The notes beneath the pieces are model-generated. The model saw only the letters and a list, made by a program, of their open reading frames with translations, was not told where the DNA came from and ran no database searches. This document shows positions 53,551 through 64,000 of a stretch of DNA of 64,000 nucleotides, piece after piece. Made by a program: the position numbers and the translations under genes. Each line of letters begins with the position of its first letter. The stretch's first letter is position 1. Source of the DNA: Morinoia aosen (Eukaryota; Arthropoda; Malacostraca; Amphipoda; Talitridae); NCBI GenBank assembly GCA_030386875.1, contig CM059575.1, forward strand, positions 45,042,859-45,106,858, read 5' to 3'.

Positions 53551-55207
53551 CTAAACATCGATTTGCTCTATAATTGAAAGGTCTGCAAAGCATCTTGAGC
53601 TTTGTTCGTGGATAATGGCGTAATAACGTACTTTTTCTGAGTAGACGTCGAGGTGACATCTACTAACAGCGTCTTGGAAAGTTCTGTGGACTCTAGGCCG
53701 AGGCATTTCGTTCTGGTGCGGGTAACGACCTCGCCAGGGGTCGCCTGTCTGGTCCTTGGACGGTGCATGATTGTCAAGTAAGTGCCTTGACAGTAGGAAC
53801 ACTGTACTTGCTTGTCGCAATTCCTGATGAAACGGGGACCGAGGCACAGGAATCACTCCTTTGCCTCGGTTATGAGCTTCTTCTTCTGGTCGATGGGGAG
53901 TCTTCCAAGGGACCGGCACTCCCAGGTTTCATGGGCGTTGGTCTTGTGATGAATACACCGGTACATCTTTTGGTCGCTTTCCGGAGGTCTTCTGTTATTT
54001 GGTCCCCGTACCTTATATCCCGACTCAGGGTGGGTGTAGGCCACAATGGACTGGTCACCTTCATTGGTCTCCTTGTTAGTATTCTGGTCAGTGCTTGTGT
54101 GCAGAACCCGGGCTGGCTTGGATCTTCCGTCTGACATTGCTGGGTTGAAAAATGGATCCCTCATCGCTCTTTCTTCGTCTCTCAGGAACTGGTTGAAGAA
54201 GGAGAACGTTGGGTGCTGCCCACTCTTGGCTCTTTGGTCAGATGCTCTCCTATGCCATCTGCGTTGTAAATCTTCCGGAAGTTTGAGTGCCCAGAGCCTC
54301 ATGCTCTTAGTCGTACAAAACTCTTCCAGCTCGTCTAACCTTGCTGCATTGATAAGTGCTACTCTTGAAGCATCTAAGAAATCTTTGATTCTCTCTCTCG
54401 TAGATTTTTTTAAGCCCATGTATTTTATATAGGAAAGACTGATTTTGTTCTTTATTTTCAACTTTGCAGACTGTTTACTGAAAATGGAGCTGGTCTCCGA
54501 AACGTTTTATAGAATTTACTTAGATTTTTAAATATATAGTTCGTGAGAAATCTTAATTAAGTATGATTTCAACACGTGGTGCGTTCTTCGTTTTTAAATT
54601 CCTAGAAATCTTGGAGAGTTGTAATATCCTCGGGAGGAGTGTTTAGGAAGTTTTGAAGTTGGTCTCCCGTGTGTTCTGCTAGCAACCAGTCCGAACCGTA
54701 ACGCTCACGAAGGGTGTTCCTTACCACCTGCAACACTGCCTCTGCATTGTTTCCGATGACTGACCTGATAGTACGCAGAACGTACTCCTGAGGCTTACCC
54801 GCAGTATTGGCTGCCAAAATTTGTTGTTCTTCTAAGGGGCCCAAAACTAGTCCTTGCAGTCGATCCTTCAGATTAGATTCCTAACAATGATATAATCCGA
54901 TGTCCCCTTTGAAGGAGTTGGCAGAGGTCTTCAACAGCTCGGCCAGAATAAGGTGGACTGAAGCTGCATCTCGAGGGCTTCCCTACCTGGAAGCTCTCAG
55001 TTGATGGTTTTCATTTACTCTAGGCTCTAGAATCGGCCTGCAAGAGCTTACGGAAGCCCGGTCCATCAGCCTCGCCAAATTGTCTAGGTTGCTTATGACA
55101 AGTTTCGCTTCATCCGTGGATTTCTCTGAACCTTCCCCACGTCTAATTGTCAGGCCTGCCCCACTGCACCTTATCTCTAACATTTTCGTAGGGAAAAAGA
55201 GCAACAA
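53551..55207 (-). pseudogene. BEL/Pao gag, fragmented
   Basis: The N-terminal frame 55207-54983 (EKSTDEAKLVISNLDNLARL) leads to 54844-54602 (AANTAGKPQEYVLRTIRSVI...ALRERYG-like capsid segment). After a Penelope-like insertion, 54461-53853 continues with FLDASRVALINAARLDEL, LPEDLQRRWHRRASDQ and a zinc knuckle CIHHKTNAHETWECRSL. Several frameshifts; no continuous product. Confidence 0.65.
54420..54600 (-). mobile_element. Penelope-like fragment inserted in BEL/Pao gag
   Basis: The minus strand contains AAACGTTTCGGAGACCAGCT followed by CCATTTTCAG and an A/T-rich flank. This is the CGTTTCGG...CCATxxTCAG style of Penelope termini also seen at 12213-12240. It separates two gag frames that would otherwise be contiguous. 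Confidence 0.45.
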
Positions 55208-55319
55208 ATGTAAAGTAAGTTTAACCGGAGTACGAAATTTACACCACTCACGTGAACACTCATTAATTGGAACTCAATCTTTCTTCCTAAAAATAAGGTG
55301 AATAACCGTAATTTGATCC
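55208..55319. other. Spacer upstream of the BEL/Pao gag
   Basis: Too short to interpret; may be leader sequence. Confidence 0.3.
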
Positions 55320-55640
55320 TTCTCTTATTTTGTCACCTACTGCACCTAAAAAGATGAATTTAGTCTCAAATTAAAGCTAACACTTTCCTCTAGCTGCTTG
55401 AAGCACCCACAAATTTTCTTTCTGTCTGGTAGGGGTGGAAGCGGAGCCCCCATCAACCATATAGTGGGGTTACACGGTCCCTTCATTTAAAAATGTACAA
55501 TTTTGATCTTGCTCTAATATCTCACCTATTGCATCAAAAAAGCTAAATTATGTCTCAAATTAAAGCTAACATTTTTCTCTAGCTGCTTGAAGAACTCACC
55601 AATTTTTTTCTGTTCAGGAGGGGTGGAATCGGAGCTCCCG
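55320..55640. repeat. Tandem duplication, period about 190 bp
   Basis: 55320-55450 and 55510-55640 align along their length (ATTAAAGCTAACA, CTCTAGCTGCTTGAAG, AGGGGTGGAA, CGGAGC) at about 85% identity. Confidence 0.75.
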
Positions 55641-56765
55641 TCACGTTTAATCCCCCTTCCCATAGAGATGAGTATATTTTTACAGCTTCGCAAAAATATG
55701 AAATCCAGTAAATTAATTACTTTCAGAGCAAAAACCGAGTTAATGTGAGTTTCTCTGTTTATGGATCCTCGATTGGTCTTAAAGCAGAAGTCCGGCCGAT
55801 GAACGTCTTTACAGAGCGCCTTAACTGGTCATGAAGCAGTATTTTTCTCCGTTCATAGCATCCTATAGAATAATCAGTAATTTCAATTAGTAATCGGTCT
55901 GCCATAATAATGAGACTACAATTCGGGTTATAAAAATGCCTTTATTCAAAGAATTTTCGAAAAATTTAAAGCGTTAGAAATAAATTAAGAATTTATGTCG
56001 CGTCTTACAAGACGCGAACTTTGAAAAATCTTGCGGCAACATTATGCGGATCCGTACTGGTCCGCAAGACTGACGCAGCGTTCTGTTTGACTCGAGTGCT
56101 CGTGGAGAGAGTTTCTCCCCGGATAATCTTAAGTTTCTGTGTGCTTAGTAGTGTGATTACGTGTTAGAAAACTACTAATTTTAATTCTTTGTGTTCTCGA
56201 ACTAGCTATACTTGTTGCTCCGCCACCATGTATTGTGTGTTTGATAGTGGTGAACAGCCGGTTCCTAGAGCATTCAATGATGCTGCTGGCAACCGGCGAA
56301 GCACCTATATCGAGTTAGACTAGCCTTTTCTTTTAATTTCTGATGTTCCTTCCAGCTAGGATGCTGTATTGTGATGCTAGGAATTTAACAATCCAGATTG
56401 TGTAAACTAAGGTAGTCAGCACTAAGACGAAAGTGCCTGTGAGAAGTTGTAGCTTTTAACACGTTCATTGCGGTATGACCCACCGGTGAGTCGTATAGTT
56501 AGGTTTTTCCTGCTGCGAAGCGACCTATCGATGGGTCATTTTACAAATTCTAACAACCTTTCTAAATTACCGGTTTTTAGCAGGCCCGGTGAATGTGGGA
56601 TTTTTACAAATTTGCTCATTAATTTTGACTTTGAATTTGAGTTGAATATTGAACTTCAGTTTAACCCATCACAACTGACGTGTTTGAGTATAGAAACATA
56701 GGATGCGAATAGCTGGTCGGTACCAGTAACTTCACATACTTGACCGTGCATAGCTCAAATTTTTA
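55641..56765. other. Region without a supported gene
   Basis: A short frame with a good start context (GCCACCATGT at about 56223) encodes 31 residues to a stop near 56323; too short to judge, possibly an upstream exon or element fragment. Nothing else recognised. Confidence 0.4.
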
Positions 56766-56926
56766 CTAAACTTTTTCTCCCCAGGTAGAGTAAAGAAAAA
56801 TAAGATAGTCCTTTCATTTCTGTAGGTTGAAATAGAAAGGCTATTCCAACGTGTGAGGGACCTTCTCCCATTGTTTGTGATTATATTGGGGTGTTGTCAG
56901 GTTGTCTCACCGAGGTTACAAATACA
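56766..56926 (+). repeat. Direct repeat, left copy (about 155 bp)
   Basis: From AAACTTTTTCTCCCCAGGTA to CTCACCGAGGTT; about 98% identical to 57388-57542. Confidence 0.85.
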
Positions 56927-57387
56927 TTTTTTTTGAATTTCAATATCTTGTTGGCTCCTCACCCATGAGCTGTGCTGGGCAAGTTGCGCCAGTCAGTAGG
57001 GTAGAAGCCTAGAGCTAAAGCACTTTCAAAAGTAGACTGGGAATATGCCAAGAAATTAATGCGACCACTCGCCCATGTGAATTTGTGTTCTCAGGGTGAC
57101 GTTGGCTAACGTGTACTTGTTGTCCTAGGGACAGTTCATATGTATTTAAATTAGGTAATTTAAATTTGCTGACTCATTTCAACCCTTTTCAGTATTAGGC
57201 TGATCAATGAGTAGCCGTTTTTTGATAATAGGTAATTATGGCTGATCTGCTGTATTCATGTACATTAACTTTAGGCTCTGATTATTCTGCGGCTGAATAG
57301 GCCGTAGTGCTTGCCGGTGAAATTCAGCTTGAATGCCAGTCTGCTGTTACTATTTTAGCGTTGCCCCTGCATCAGAGACCTAACCCT
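56927..57387. other. Unique DNA between the direct repeats
   Basis: No gene, tRNA or element ends seen. Confidence 0.4.
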
Positions 57388-57542
57388 TTTAAACTTTTCC
57401 TCCCCAGGTAGAGTAAAGAAAAATAAGATAGTCCTTTCATTTCTGTAGGTTGAAATAGAAAGGCTATTCCAACGTGTGAGGGACCTTCTCCCATTGTTTG
57501 TGAGTATATTGGGGTGTTGTCAGGTTGTCTCACCGAGGTTGT
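57388..57542 (+). repeat. Direct repeat, right copy (about 155 bp)
   Basis: Differs from the left copy at a handful of positions. Both copies begin in a pyrimidine-rich CCCCAG, like a splice acceptor or an element edge. Confidence 0.85.
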
Positions 57543-60380
57543 AAACCCGTACCACTGTAGCATTTAATTTGTGTAAACCGTTAGAACTGATTTTAAAGCG
57601 AGTCCTTGCATTTGAAAAGTGTGCGCGAGTAGACTGTCCTCCTTTGATCTTATGTGTGCATTGCAAAATGTGCATTTACGGATGCGTTATCTGGTTAGAA
57701 AATTTACCCTTTCTGTCCAGATATTCCAATAGCCGTCTCATTGTGTTATATGCCTGGCCTCGACAGTCGTTGATGATGTGAGTTGTTCTGAACGTGGAGT
57801 TCTGGAACTGGAATTCTTGCTAATATGAATCAGCACGTGAGCCACCAGACTCCTGAGACCGGCGTGATAACTATATAGTCATTGAGATATCTTAATTCTA
57901 GCGTCTTTTAGTTGTTCTTCATACCTTAATCAGTCAGTCGTCTATATTTTTTGAACTAGGAGTTTTCTTATTATGCGGTATTTCCTCGTATTGTGCCGAA
58001 CCTGAAAATATCCTTGTTGTGCAGTTCACGGAGTCAACGGGGCTTGAAATAAAACTGAAGAAGCCTCGTGTTTTTGGCATCCCTTGATGTCCGTTCACTC
58101 GCGTTGACGTAGTGAAGATTAAAATCCACAAATTAACGCGAGACAATTCAAAACATTAGGAATTAGCTAGGAATCTACAGCATTTTTAAGGATTTACAAA
58201 GTTATTTTGGAAAAGTGAGTTCTTGGTATATCTGTGTCGGAGGCTTCAATACCTTCTAGATGGTACCAATTTCAATCGGTAAGATATAAACGTCATAAAA
58301 AAATCCGCCTTGATAATATTCCTTCGTAAAATATTATTCCTGTCCCCCGCGTCGCAATTAAACCTGTAGCACAGATACGCTTTTTAATTCCTAACAGCCT
58401 TTTATTCTCCTATCTTACACGGGAGGTGTGACACGATAAATATTTGTTTCTGAACGCTATTTGACTAACTGTTGAAAACGAGTGTTTGAACGACATCTTG
58501 ATCAGGAGCCAAGGATGGTCATTTCTTTATTGAATATTCTTCCGTCGTGGAGTCAGAATAGCTTTCCTTCTTCATCAGTGAGTTTTTTTTCTATTTGACG
58601 ATAGGAAATCCATAAGAACATTTTGCTCGAGGCAGTAGACAATGTGTCTTATTTTTTCCTTGTCATAGGTAATAAGGCTAGGAACCTGTGCGTTTACCAC
58701 GGACGTGACGAATGCTAGAAAGGATGGTCCACAACTACTGTAGACGTGTCCATTTGATGTTGTACACTGAGACAATCGCCATTATGGTTATCGTCTTCAT
58801 GCCTCTATAGATCTTCGCCAGAGAAGCTTTACGTCGGGACTCTGTGTGCCGCTTAAAGAACAAATGTATTGGATATGCACTTCGCCTTCAGCGCGGTCGC
58901 GGAACAATGCGTTGATGACGACTATTCAGTGGCTCCCGCTGTCACTTACACTTTTGTAACTAGTCTTACTGAGCGTGATCGCTCATTCAGAGTACGTAGT
59001 TGTCAGGCAACGCATGTAGTTGTCGAATCTGTTATTCAATAGTTGCCCATAATAGTTCGAGGTTTTCTTTCAAGTGTTTGGCCTGTGGCAGAGTGAAAAA
59101 TAGATGAGTTACCCCCTGGCTAAATGTGCCAAAGCTAATTGTTCACATGTGGTTTCCTTCAGTTATGTATGTAATAATTATTCTGTAAATTGATGAACTT
59201 CATTCACACAAATTAATTTAAATTTTTTAAAAGTGGGTCGCTGCCACCAGAGACTTCTGTCTCGAAATTTATGATTATGAGTTTAATTTCTTTTACCCTA
59301 TGAATTAATGAGTTGCGTTAGCTCGCAAACAATAGCCTTTACGTTCACCCCTACTTCTTCCATCAACGGCCCCAACAGCAGAAATGCAGTCCTCAATAAT
59401 GAATAATGTAAAACGCAGCCCTGAGTAATGAACAATGAAAGCTTAGCTCTCGAAAACAAAAATGACAATGTAGCTCTCGAAAGAGAAATAACACCCGTCT
59501 GTCTTCGACCAAGTTCTAATTCGTGACCAGAACCTAAGTGACTTCCTGCACACTGACTCCGTCCACTTCCTCTCGCCTCTCGGCCCTAAGTGGCTCCTTA
59601 ATTCTCGGCCTTAGGTGACTCGGTCCTCGTGAGAGACTCAGAGCCTGAATACCGCCACGACCACGAAGGGGGGAAGGAGGGTTAGGTGGGAGGGGATGGG
59701 GTATCTTTTGCGGGGGCTCTGGATTTCTCCGGGCATGACTAATCCAAAATGTGGAATGGGAACGAGGGGTAGTTTCCTCCACTAAATTCATGATCGATGA
59801 TAAATTAGTCATAGTTTGTGCGGCCTGTCCGATGCGAGGACCGAGCCAGCAGTTTCTGGTTTTATGGCATCATCATAAAATTCGATCTAACTTCTGGCTC
59901 TTGCTCGTAAACGGACACTCAGCTCGGATCTAATTGTTTCCACGGCCGTTAGACACACGTAATTCCTATTAGATACACCCAACATAAGCCTCCTGCCAGC
60001 GTTAGACAGACACAGAATAAATACAGTATATTCAGTTGGCCCTTGTGTTTCATTTATATTTTATTTCGATAACCCAATGTTAGTTTGATCACTTAGCTAA
60101 GTAGCACGAATATTTTATATGTATTCGCTGTATTATGCAGTCGCTCAAGTTTGTACGCGCTATTTTTACAAGAGGAAGTAGATCACTGCCTTTGTTGAAA
60201 TGTATCCGTGTATTTAATAGGCATTGAAATAAAATTTATCAATAAACAGATAATATAATGAGGTAAAAAGAGGAGTTTCCTTTCTCCTTTTTACAACGGC
60301 TTCAGTCCAAACAGACACCTCGCCTTAAAAGGGGTTAAGGGGTTCAAGGGACCACCTTGGGAAGACAAACTATACTATAG
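57543..60380. other. Gene-free stretch
   Basis: No family recognised. A GC-rich patch at 59560-59740 lacks coding signature. Purine-rich AAAAGGGGTTAAGGGG at about 60327 could be a polypurine tract before the LTR-like segment. Confidence 0.45.
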
Positions 60381-61213
60381 TGTCGATACCGCCGTGCAGT
60401 CGACGTGAGGGCTCGTGGAAAAAGGGCTGTTTTCTGTGCAACGACCTTTTTCGGGGCGCTAGCTTTTCCGGGCAGCTGCCCTTCCTGAGGTTCGTGTGGG
60501 TACCACCTACGCCTTAATCAGTCCGTTAGAGCAACAGAAAGGAATTTCTGTTAGTGCTGAACTACGGCAGTACTGTGCCGTCGCGGTTGCGCACTTTCTC
60601 TGTACATATGTTCGTACATATGCTGATGCAACGCCTGGGTGCGGTTTTACCGCAGTGCGGGTGCTTGGTCAGCAAATTGATACTATATAAAGACGTGCGC
60701 GACTTGCAAAGTCGCATTTGGACCGTGTTCCTCCCCTGTACAACATCCCTACCAGTAAATGTCACACAGTAACCAGCGTTATCTCACTAACCTTCGGACT
60801 TCACACCTACTTTTGCCTTCACACTGGTGGCCATATCAGTGACGGACCCACGAATTCGGGACGATATTTGAGAAGAGGGTCGAGTGACTTCAGCAAATCA
60901 AGACGACGGTGATAACTACAGAGAATTCGAGAGAACTCCAGGAAGATCGTCTGGTGAAGTGAAGAAAAATACATTCTACGAAGATTATCTGCAGAGACTG
61001 CAGAGCAACGAGATATCGACTATAAGGACAGCATCGACGGACGGAGAGCTTCAGAGATCAACGGTGAGGTCGGCTACGGAGCTGAAACCTTCAACTACGA
61101 GGTGATTCATCCGACTACAGTTACGTCAACTTCGTGCTACGGGCGGAGCAGTGACGGTGCATCGCCTACAACGATGACAGAGATCACGACATCGTGCGAC
61201 AACTCTAACTACA
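60381..61213 (+). mobile_element. Candidate LTR with promoter (remnant)
   Basis: Begins TGTCGATACCG, as at 42318, and shares about 200 bp with it. A strong TATATAAA lies at 60684-60691, followed by a perfect hairpin GCGACTT-GCA-AAGTCGC at 60699-60715 about where a transcript would start. A possible end is CTAACTACA at 61213 (TG...CA limits). No second copy, PBS or duplication was confirmed, so it may be a solo LTR or a truncated element. Confidence 0.4.
60684..60691 (+). promoter_or_regulatory. TATA box with downstream hairpin
   Basis: TATATAAA, 8 nt before the inverted repeat at 60699-60715. Confidence 0.5.
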
Positions 61214-64000
61214 ATTTAAGATAAGTAAAGCAGCAATTAATGGTGATAATTGTAACAGTGCCGTTGCAGCTAACTATTCATTGCACGTGAGGCAGGCAGC
61301 GTGCAGCGTGCGCGTCAGCCAGTGCCAGTACGTGCGGGCGTCAAGGTCAAACTAGCTGGGCTGTACTTGCAGTTGCAGAGAGCAGGCTGTGTGTTCAATG
61401 ACCCCTAGACATGAGCTGTTTTCAAGGTGTTACGAGTCTTATTTTTTAGAAGTGAGTGGCGCTATTTTCTCGAGGTGTTGCTATAACTGTTTCAAGTACT
61501 TTTGTATTGTTTTAGTTGTGTAAATTTAATCTTGAGCAACGTTAAACTCATTTGAGCAGTGATGTTATTTGTGTAATACGTAGAGACCAAACTTGTAACG
61601 TAATTATGCCTGAAATTTCAGTATCGAGTGATTTTCGAAATAGTAGAATGCCTACCACAGTTTTTTTTTCTGATGTGGATATATTGGCGACAGAGAGATA
61701 AGTATACTTAAATGCCTTCTGTGGTCTGTACAACATGTAGGTCATGTGAGATTTATTTTTTTGCTGGTTGCGTCTGATGGGATGCTGCAGGGGGAGGTGC
61801 GTTTCCAATTTGCCCAAAGGTAATGCTGAAGACCTTTGTAAAACTCAACGTTCAAGCAGTTAGAGAGTAAGAGGAAAATTGTTTGCAAGAGAATCATTGC
61901 ATTTTGATTTCGAGGAAGTACTACTGATCAAAGGATCAATTATTGAAAGAACAATTCGCTGTATTAAGATGACAGGAATTAGTTAAAAGATGATGTAAAA
62001 GTAGTACAATGCATTGAAATGATGTAATAATGATGAAATATGTACTGAGAAATGCAATGTGATTTCGAGAATTAAAAATATATTAAAGTTGGAAGATACT
62101 CTTTCAAGTGAAGTAAGTAATAATGGATGTTCAGATGATACATTCCTGATGTTATTGCTCTGAGTACGATAGAAGAAATATGTGAGAAATATGTGAGAAA
62201 AATAGAGCAAAAAGAGAAGATACCGCGGCAGAGTGAATGTCCGTGAGAGAATAAATAAAGCGTTGCAGCGCTTGGTAAAGATACCGACAAGTCTGTGGAT
62301 ATATCTGGTAAAATGGTTTAAGGTTACCAGGTACATTTACCAGCGAGGTCGAGTAATACTGTTGAGTAATTCGCGCAGACAATTAAGTGAGTAAGCTTTA
62401 GAGAAGCGAATGTTTGCGATGTTCCCGGTAATGCGGATCTACCCAAAGTCGACAGTGTTAATGGTGGAAGTTTCAATGCCATCTCTGGTAAAGACGTTGG
62501 TTTAGTATCTGTAGAACCGAGGCATTGTTGTAACGATATTCGTGTTGACGAATTAGGAATTAATGCCAGTGATACCATGATGGTCAGAGTAGCATTGTGG
62601 ATTGTGTTTGTCATTGTGCTGGCGAAAGAAGTATCATACGAGAGAAATAATGAGAGGCGATAGACGCCCGTTAATTAACCACACGTGGTGGTCTGGTACT
62701 AAGTTAAGAGTAACTAGTAACGAGAGTAATAGTGTGCAGAGTGTGCAGAGCTGTACGCAGCTGCACCGATACATTGAACTCTGAGAAAAAAGAGCACTAG
62801 ACGACATGCAAACGCTGACTCATACGTCAGACAGTGAGGCGCCGTATTTCCGGTGTCTGTGTTCAGCAACAGTTGCCAGGCAAGCCACGACGGCGTGGCA
62901 TGAACATGACTGGTGAAGTCATTTTGCAAGCCTAACCGAATTTCATACCCAGTATAGTTTTATGTTGTGTATTTTATTATTCAAACGTAAAAGAATGCAA
63001 AATTTATCGTCAAGTCTCCCAAAAGTTTCGCCGGGATAATTTACAACTGATTGAACGATTAAAATTTAGAGTATTTACCGTCAATATTGATTTTTTGCAT
63101 TGACACTTTTCGTGTACGTACTGTAAAAAGTATGTTCTTAAGTTTTCCATCGTGTTCTTTTTGATGTATTTGCGTATGCTTCATGTTTAATCCCGCATAC
63201 GTTTTAGTTCTCCAATTTTTGTATAAAGCATTAACGTAACGTAATAAGTGAAATGTGATGTAATCATTTACCGTATAAAGGTCCACCTTGTGCTTTCATG
63301 GCGCGGTACCAGCACGCTGTGCGAGCAGAGTGCTGGCGCCTGAGTTGATTAGGCGGTCGCTCAGTAGCAGGCGTGTCTGCTCGGGACATGAGCCGCGTGC
63401 ACATGTTATTTTGTTTCTTTCATTTACGGATGTCATTTTCGAAATTGTGCCGTTATTCCTATTGTTTTCTTTTTGTTTCATTTGAGGTCATGCTAATCGT
63501 TTTTGTATTGATTTCCAATTTCAGTTCGAGCGTGTGCGAGCGGTAAGACGACATCTGTAACGCGATTCATGCTGCTGTGCCGCAAAGAAGCACAGCGAGT
63601 ACGAGCGAGTCACGAAGTAACACGTGACGGGTTACGCACTATGCAGTGCGGAGTCCGGCTGCGACAGGCTGGCGCCCAGAAACTGTCAACAAACATCGAT
63701 GGCCTTGGCGGCAGCTAAGCTTCGCATGCAGCGAAGAGATTACTGGACTTTGCCTTCGCGCGCAGTCAAGAGATTACTGAAGAAGATTACCTTCGCGCGC
63801 AGTGATTTGAAGAGAGTAACTCACTTTAAAGGTTTAATGTGGTGTTAATACTTTATACTTTACCATGGACATAGTGTTGAAAACGTGATTTAATAAATTT
63901 AGTAACTTAAAATGTGGTAATTATAAATTCAGAGTAGTTCAAGAATTTTGGACTTTGTTCACATGTTATTACTATTGGATTACGATAAATTGAAATTGTT
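61214..64000. other. Gene-free stretch at the right end
   Basis: No family, RNA gene or transposon end supported. GC-rich patches near 61280-61360 and 63290-63410 could be untranslated exons; the frames in them have no motifs. Confidence 0.45.

Larger units (their letters stand above)
51825..55207 (-). mobile_element. BEL/Pao retrotransposon, internally deleted
   Basis: In order on the minus strand: gag (about 55207-53853), a protease region (53520-53209), reverse transcriptase and a fused downstream piece (52925-51825). Large parts of RT, RNase H and integrase are missing. LTRs were not identified. A Penelope-like fragment interrupts gag. Confidence 0.75.

Noticed and set aside
60884..61105. 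73-codon hydrophilic frame as a protein gene
   Set aside because: Lies in the LTR-like segment, low-complexity Arg/Ser/Thr, no motif; other frames are equally open.
63526..63543. Possible 18-nt micro-exon (TTTCAG ... GTAAGA)
   Set aside because: Too short to test and no neighbouring exon; acceptor and donor words arise often by chance.

Overview
The window is nuclear DNA of an animal, almost certainly an insect or other arthropod. It is AT-rich and nearly free of host genes, and it is packed with nested transposable elements typical of arthropods: Polinton/Maverick, I-group and Jockey-like non-LTR retrotransposons, BEL/Pao, Penelope-like, hAT, Tc1 and PIF/Harbinger-like MITEs, plus a tRNA-derived SINE family. 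A degenerate stretch of the arthropod telomere motif (CCTAA)n lies near 15.3 kb. The only convincing host coding signal is one 91-nt exon at 39883-39973 with clean splice sites.

Centrepiece (22776-36907): a 14.1-kb Polinton/Maverick (adintovirus-like) element with 207-bp terminal inverted repeats that differ at about two positions. Left to right it carries two coiled-coil, fibre-like proteins; an adenovirus-type cysteine protease; a small Cys/Lys-rich hydrophobic virion-core-like protein; a major capsid candidate; a minor capsid (penton-like) gene; a capsid-associated protein of unknown function; a chromodomain integrase; a parvovirus-type phospholipase A2; and a protein-primed-type family B DNA polymerase, all on the minus strand. 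A small coiled-coil gene and an FtsK/HerA-type packaging ATPase are on the plus strand. Five genes are broken by single stops or frameshifts, so this copy is a recent but dead relic. Seven minus-strand start codons are directly abutted by the same motif, T(A/T)TAAAAAATG. This looks like a shared viral-type promoter/initiator and is the most interesting signal in the window.

Host of the insertion: the Polinton sits inside an I-group non-LTR retrotransposon on the minus strand (ORF1 36906-38711 to the right; ORF2 endonuclease, reverse transcriptase and RNase H 18072-22708 to the left). The 6-bp target duplications ATCCCG/ATACCG lie at the ORF1/ORF2 junction. ORF2 was further damaged by a 326-bp MITE and an inverted duplication.

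Left flank (1-17.9 kb): a Harbinger-like MITE (1019-4257) containing two inverted copies of one hAT family; a SINE; a Penelope-like element with inverted 3' ends (12.15-13.93 kb); a Tc1 fragment interrupted by a MITE; and a 1.7-kb TIR transposon (15873-17611) holding a second SINE and a minisatellite.

Right flank (39.2-64 kb): the host exon; a tandem array of tRNA-Lys primer-binding-site-like units (41978-42294); an LTR/leader-like segment with a MITE; a fossil Jockey-like element (43.85-47.5 kb); a third SINE fragment; a deleted BEL/Pao element (51.8-55.2 kb); several tandem and direct repeats; and an LTR-like promoter segment near 60.4-61.2 kb. Most of the remainder shows nothing I can support.
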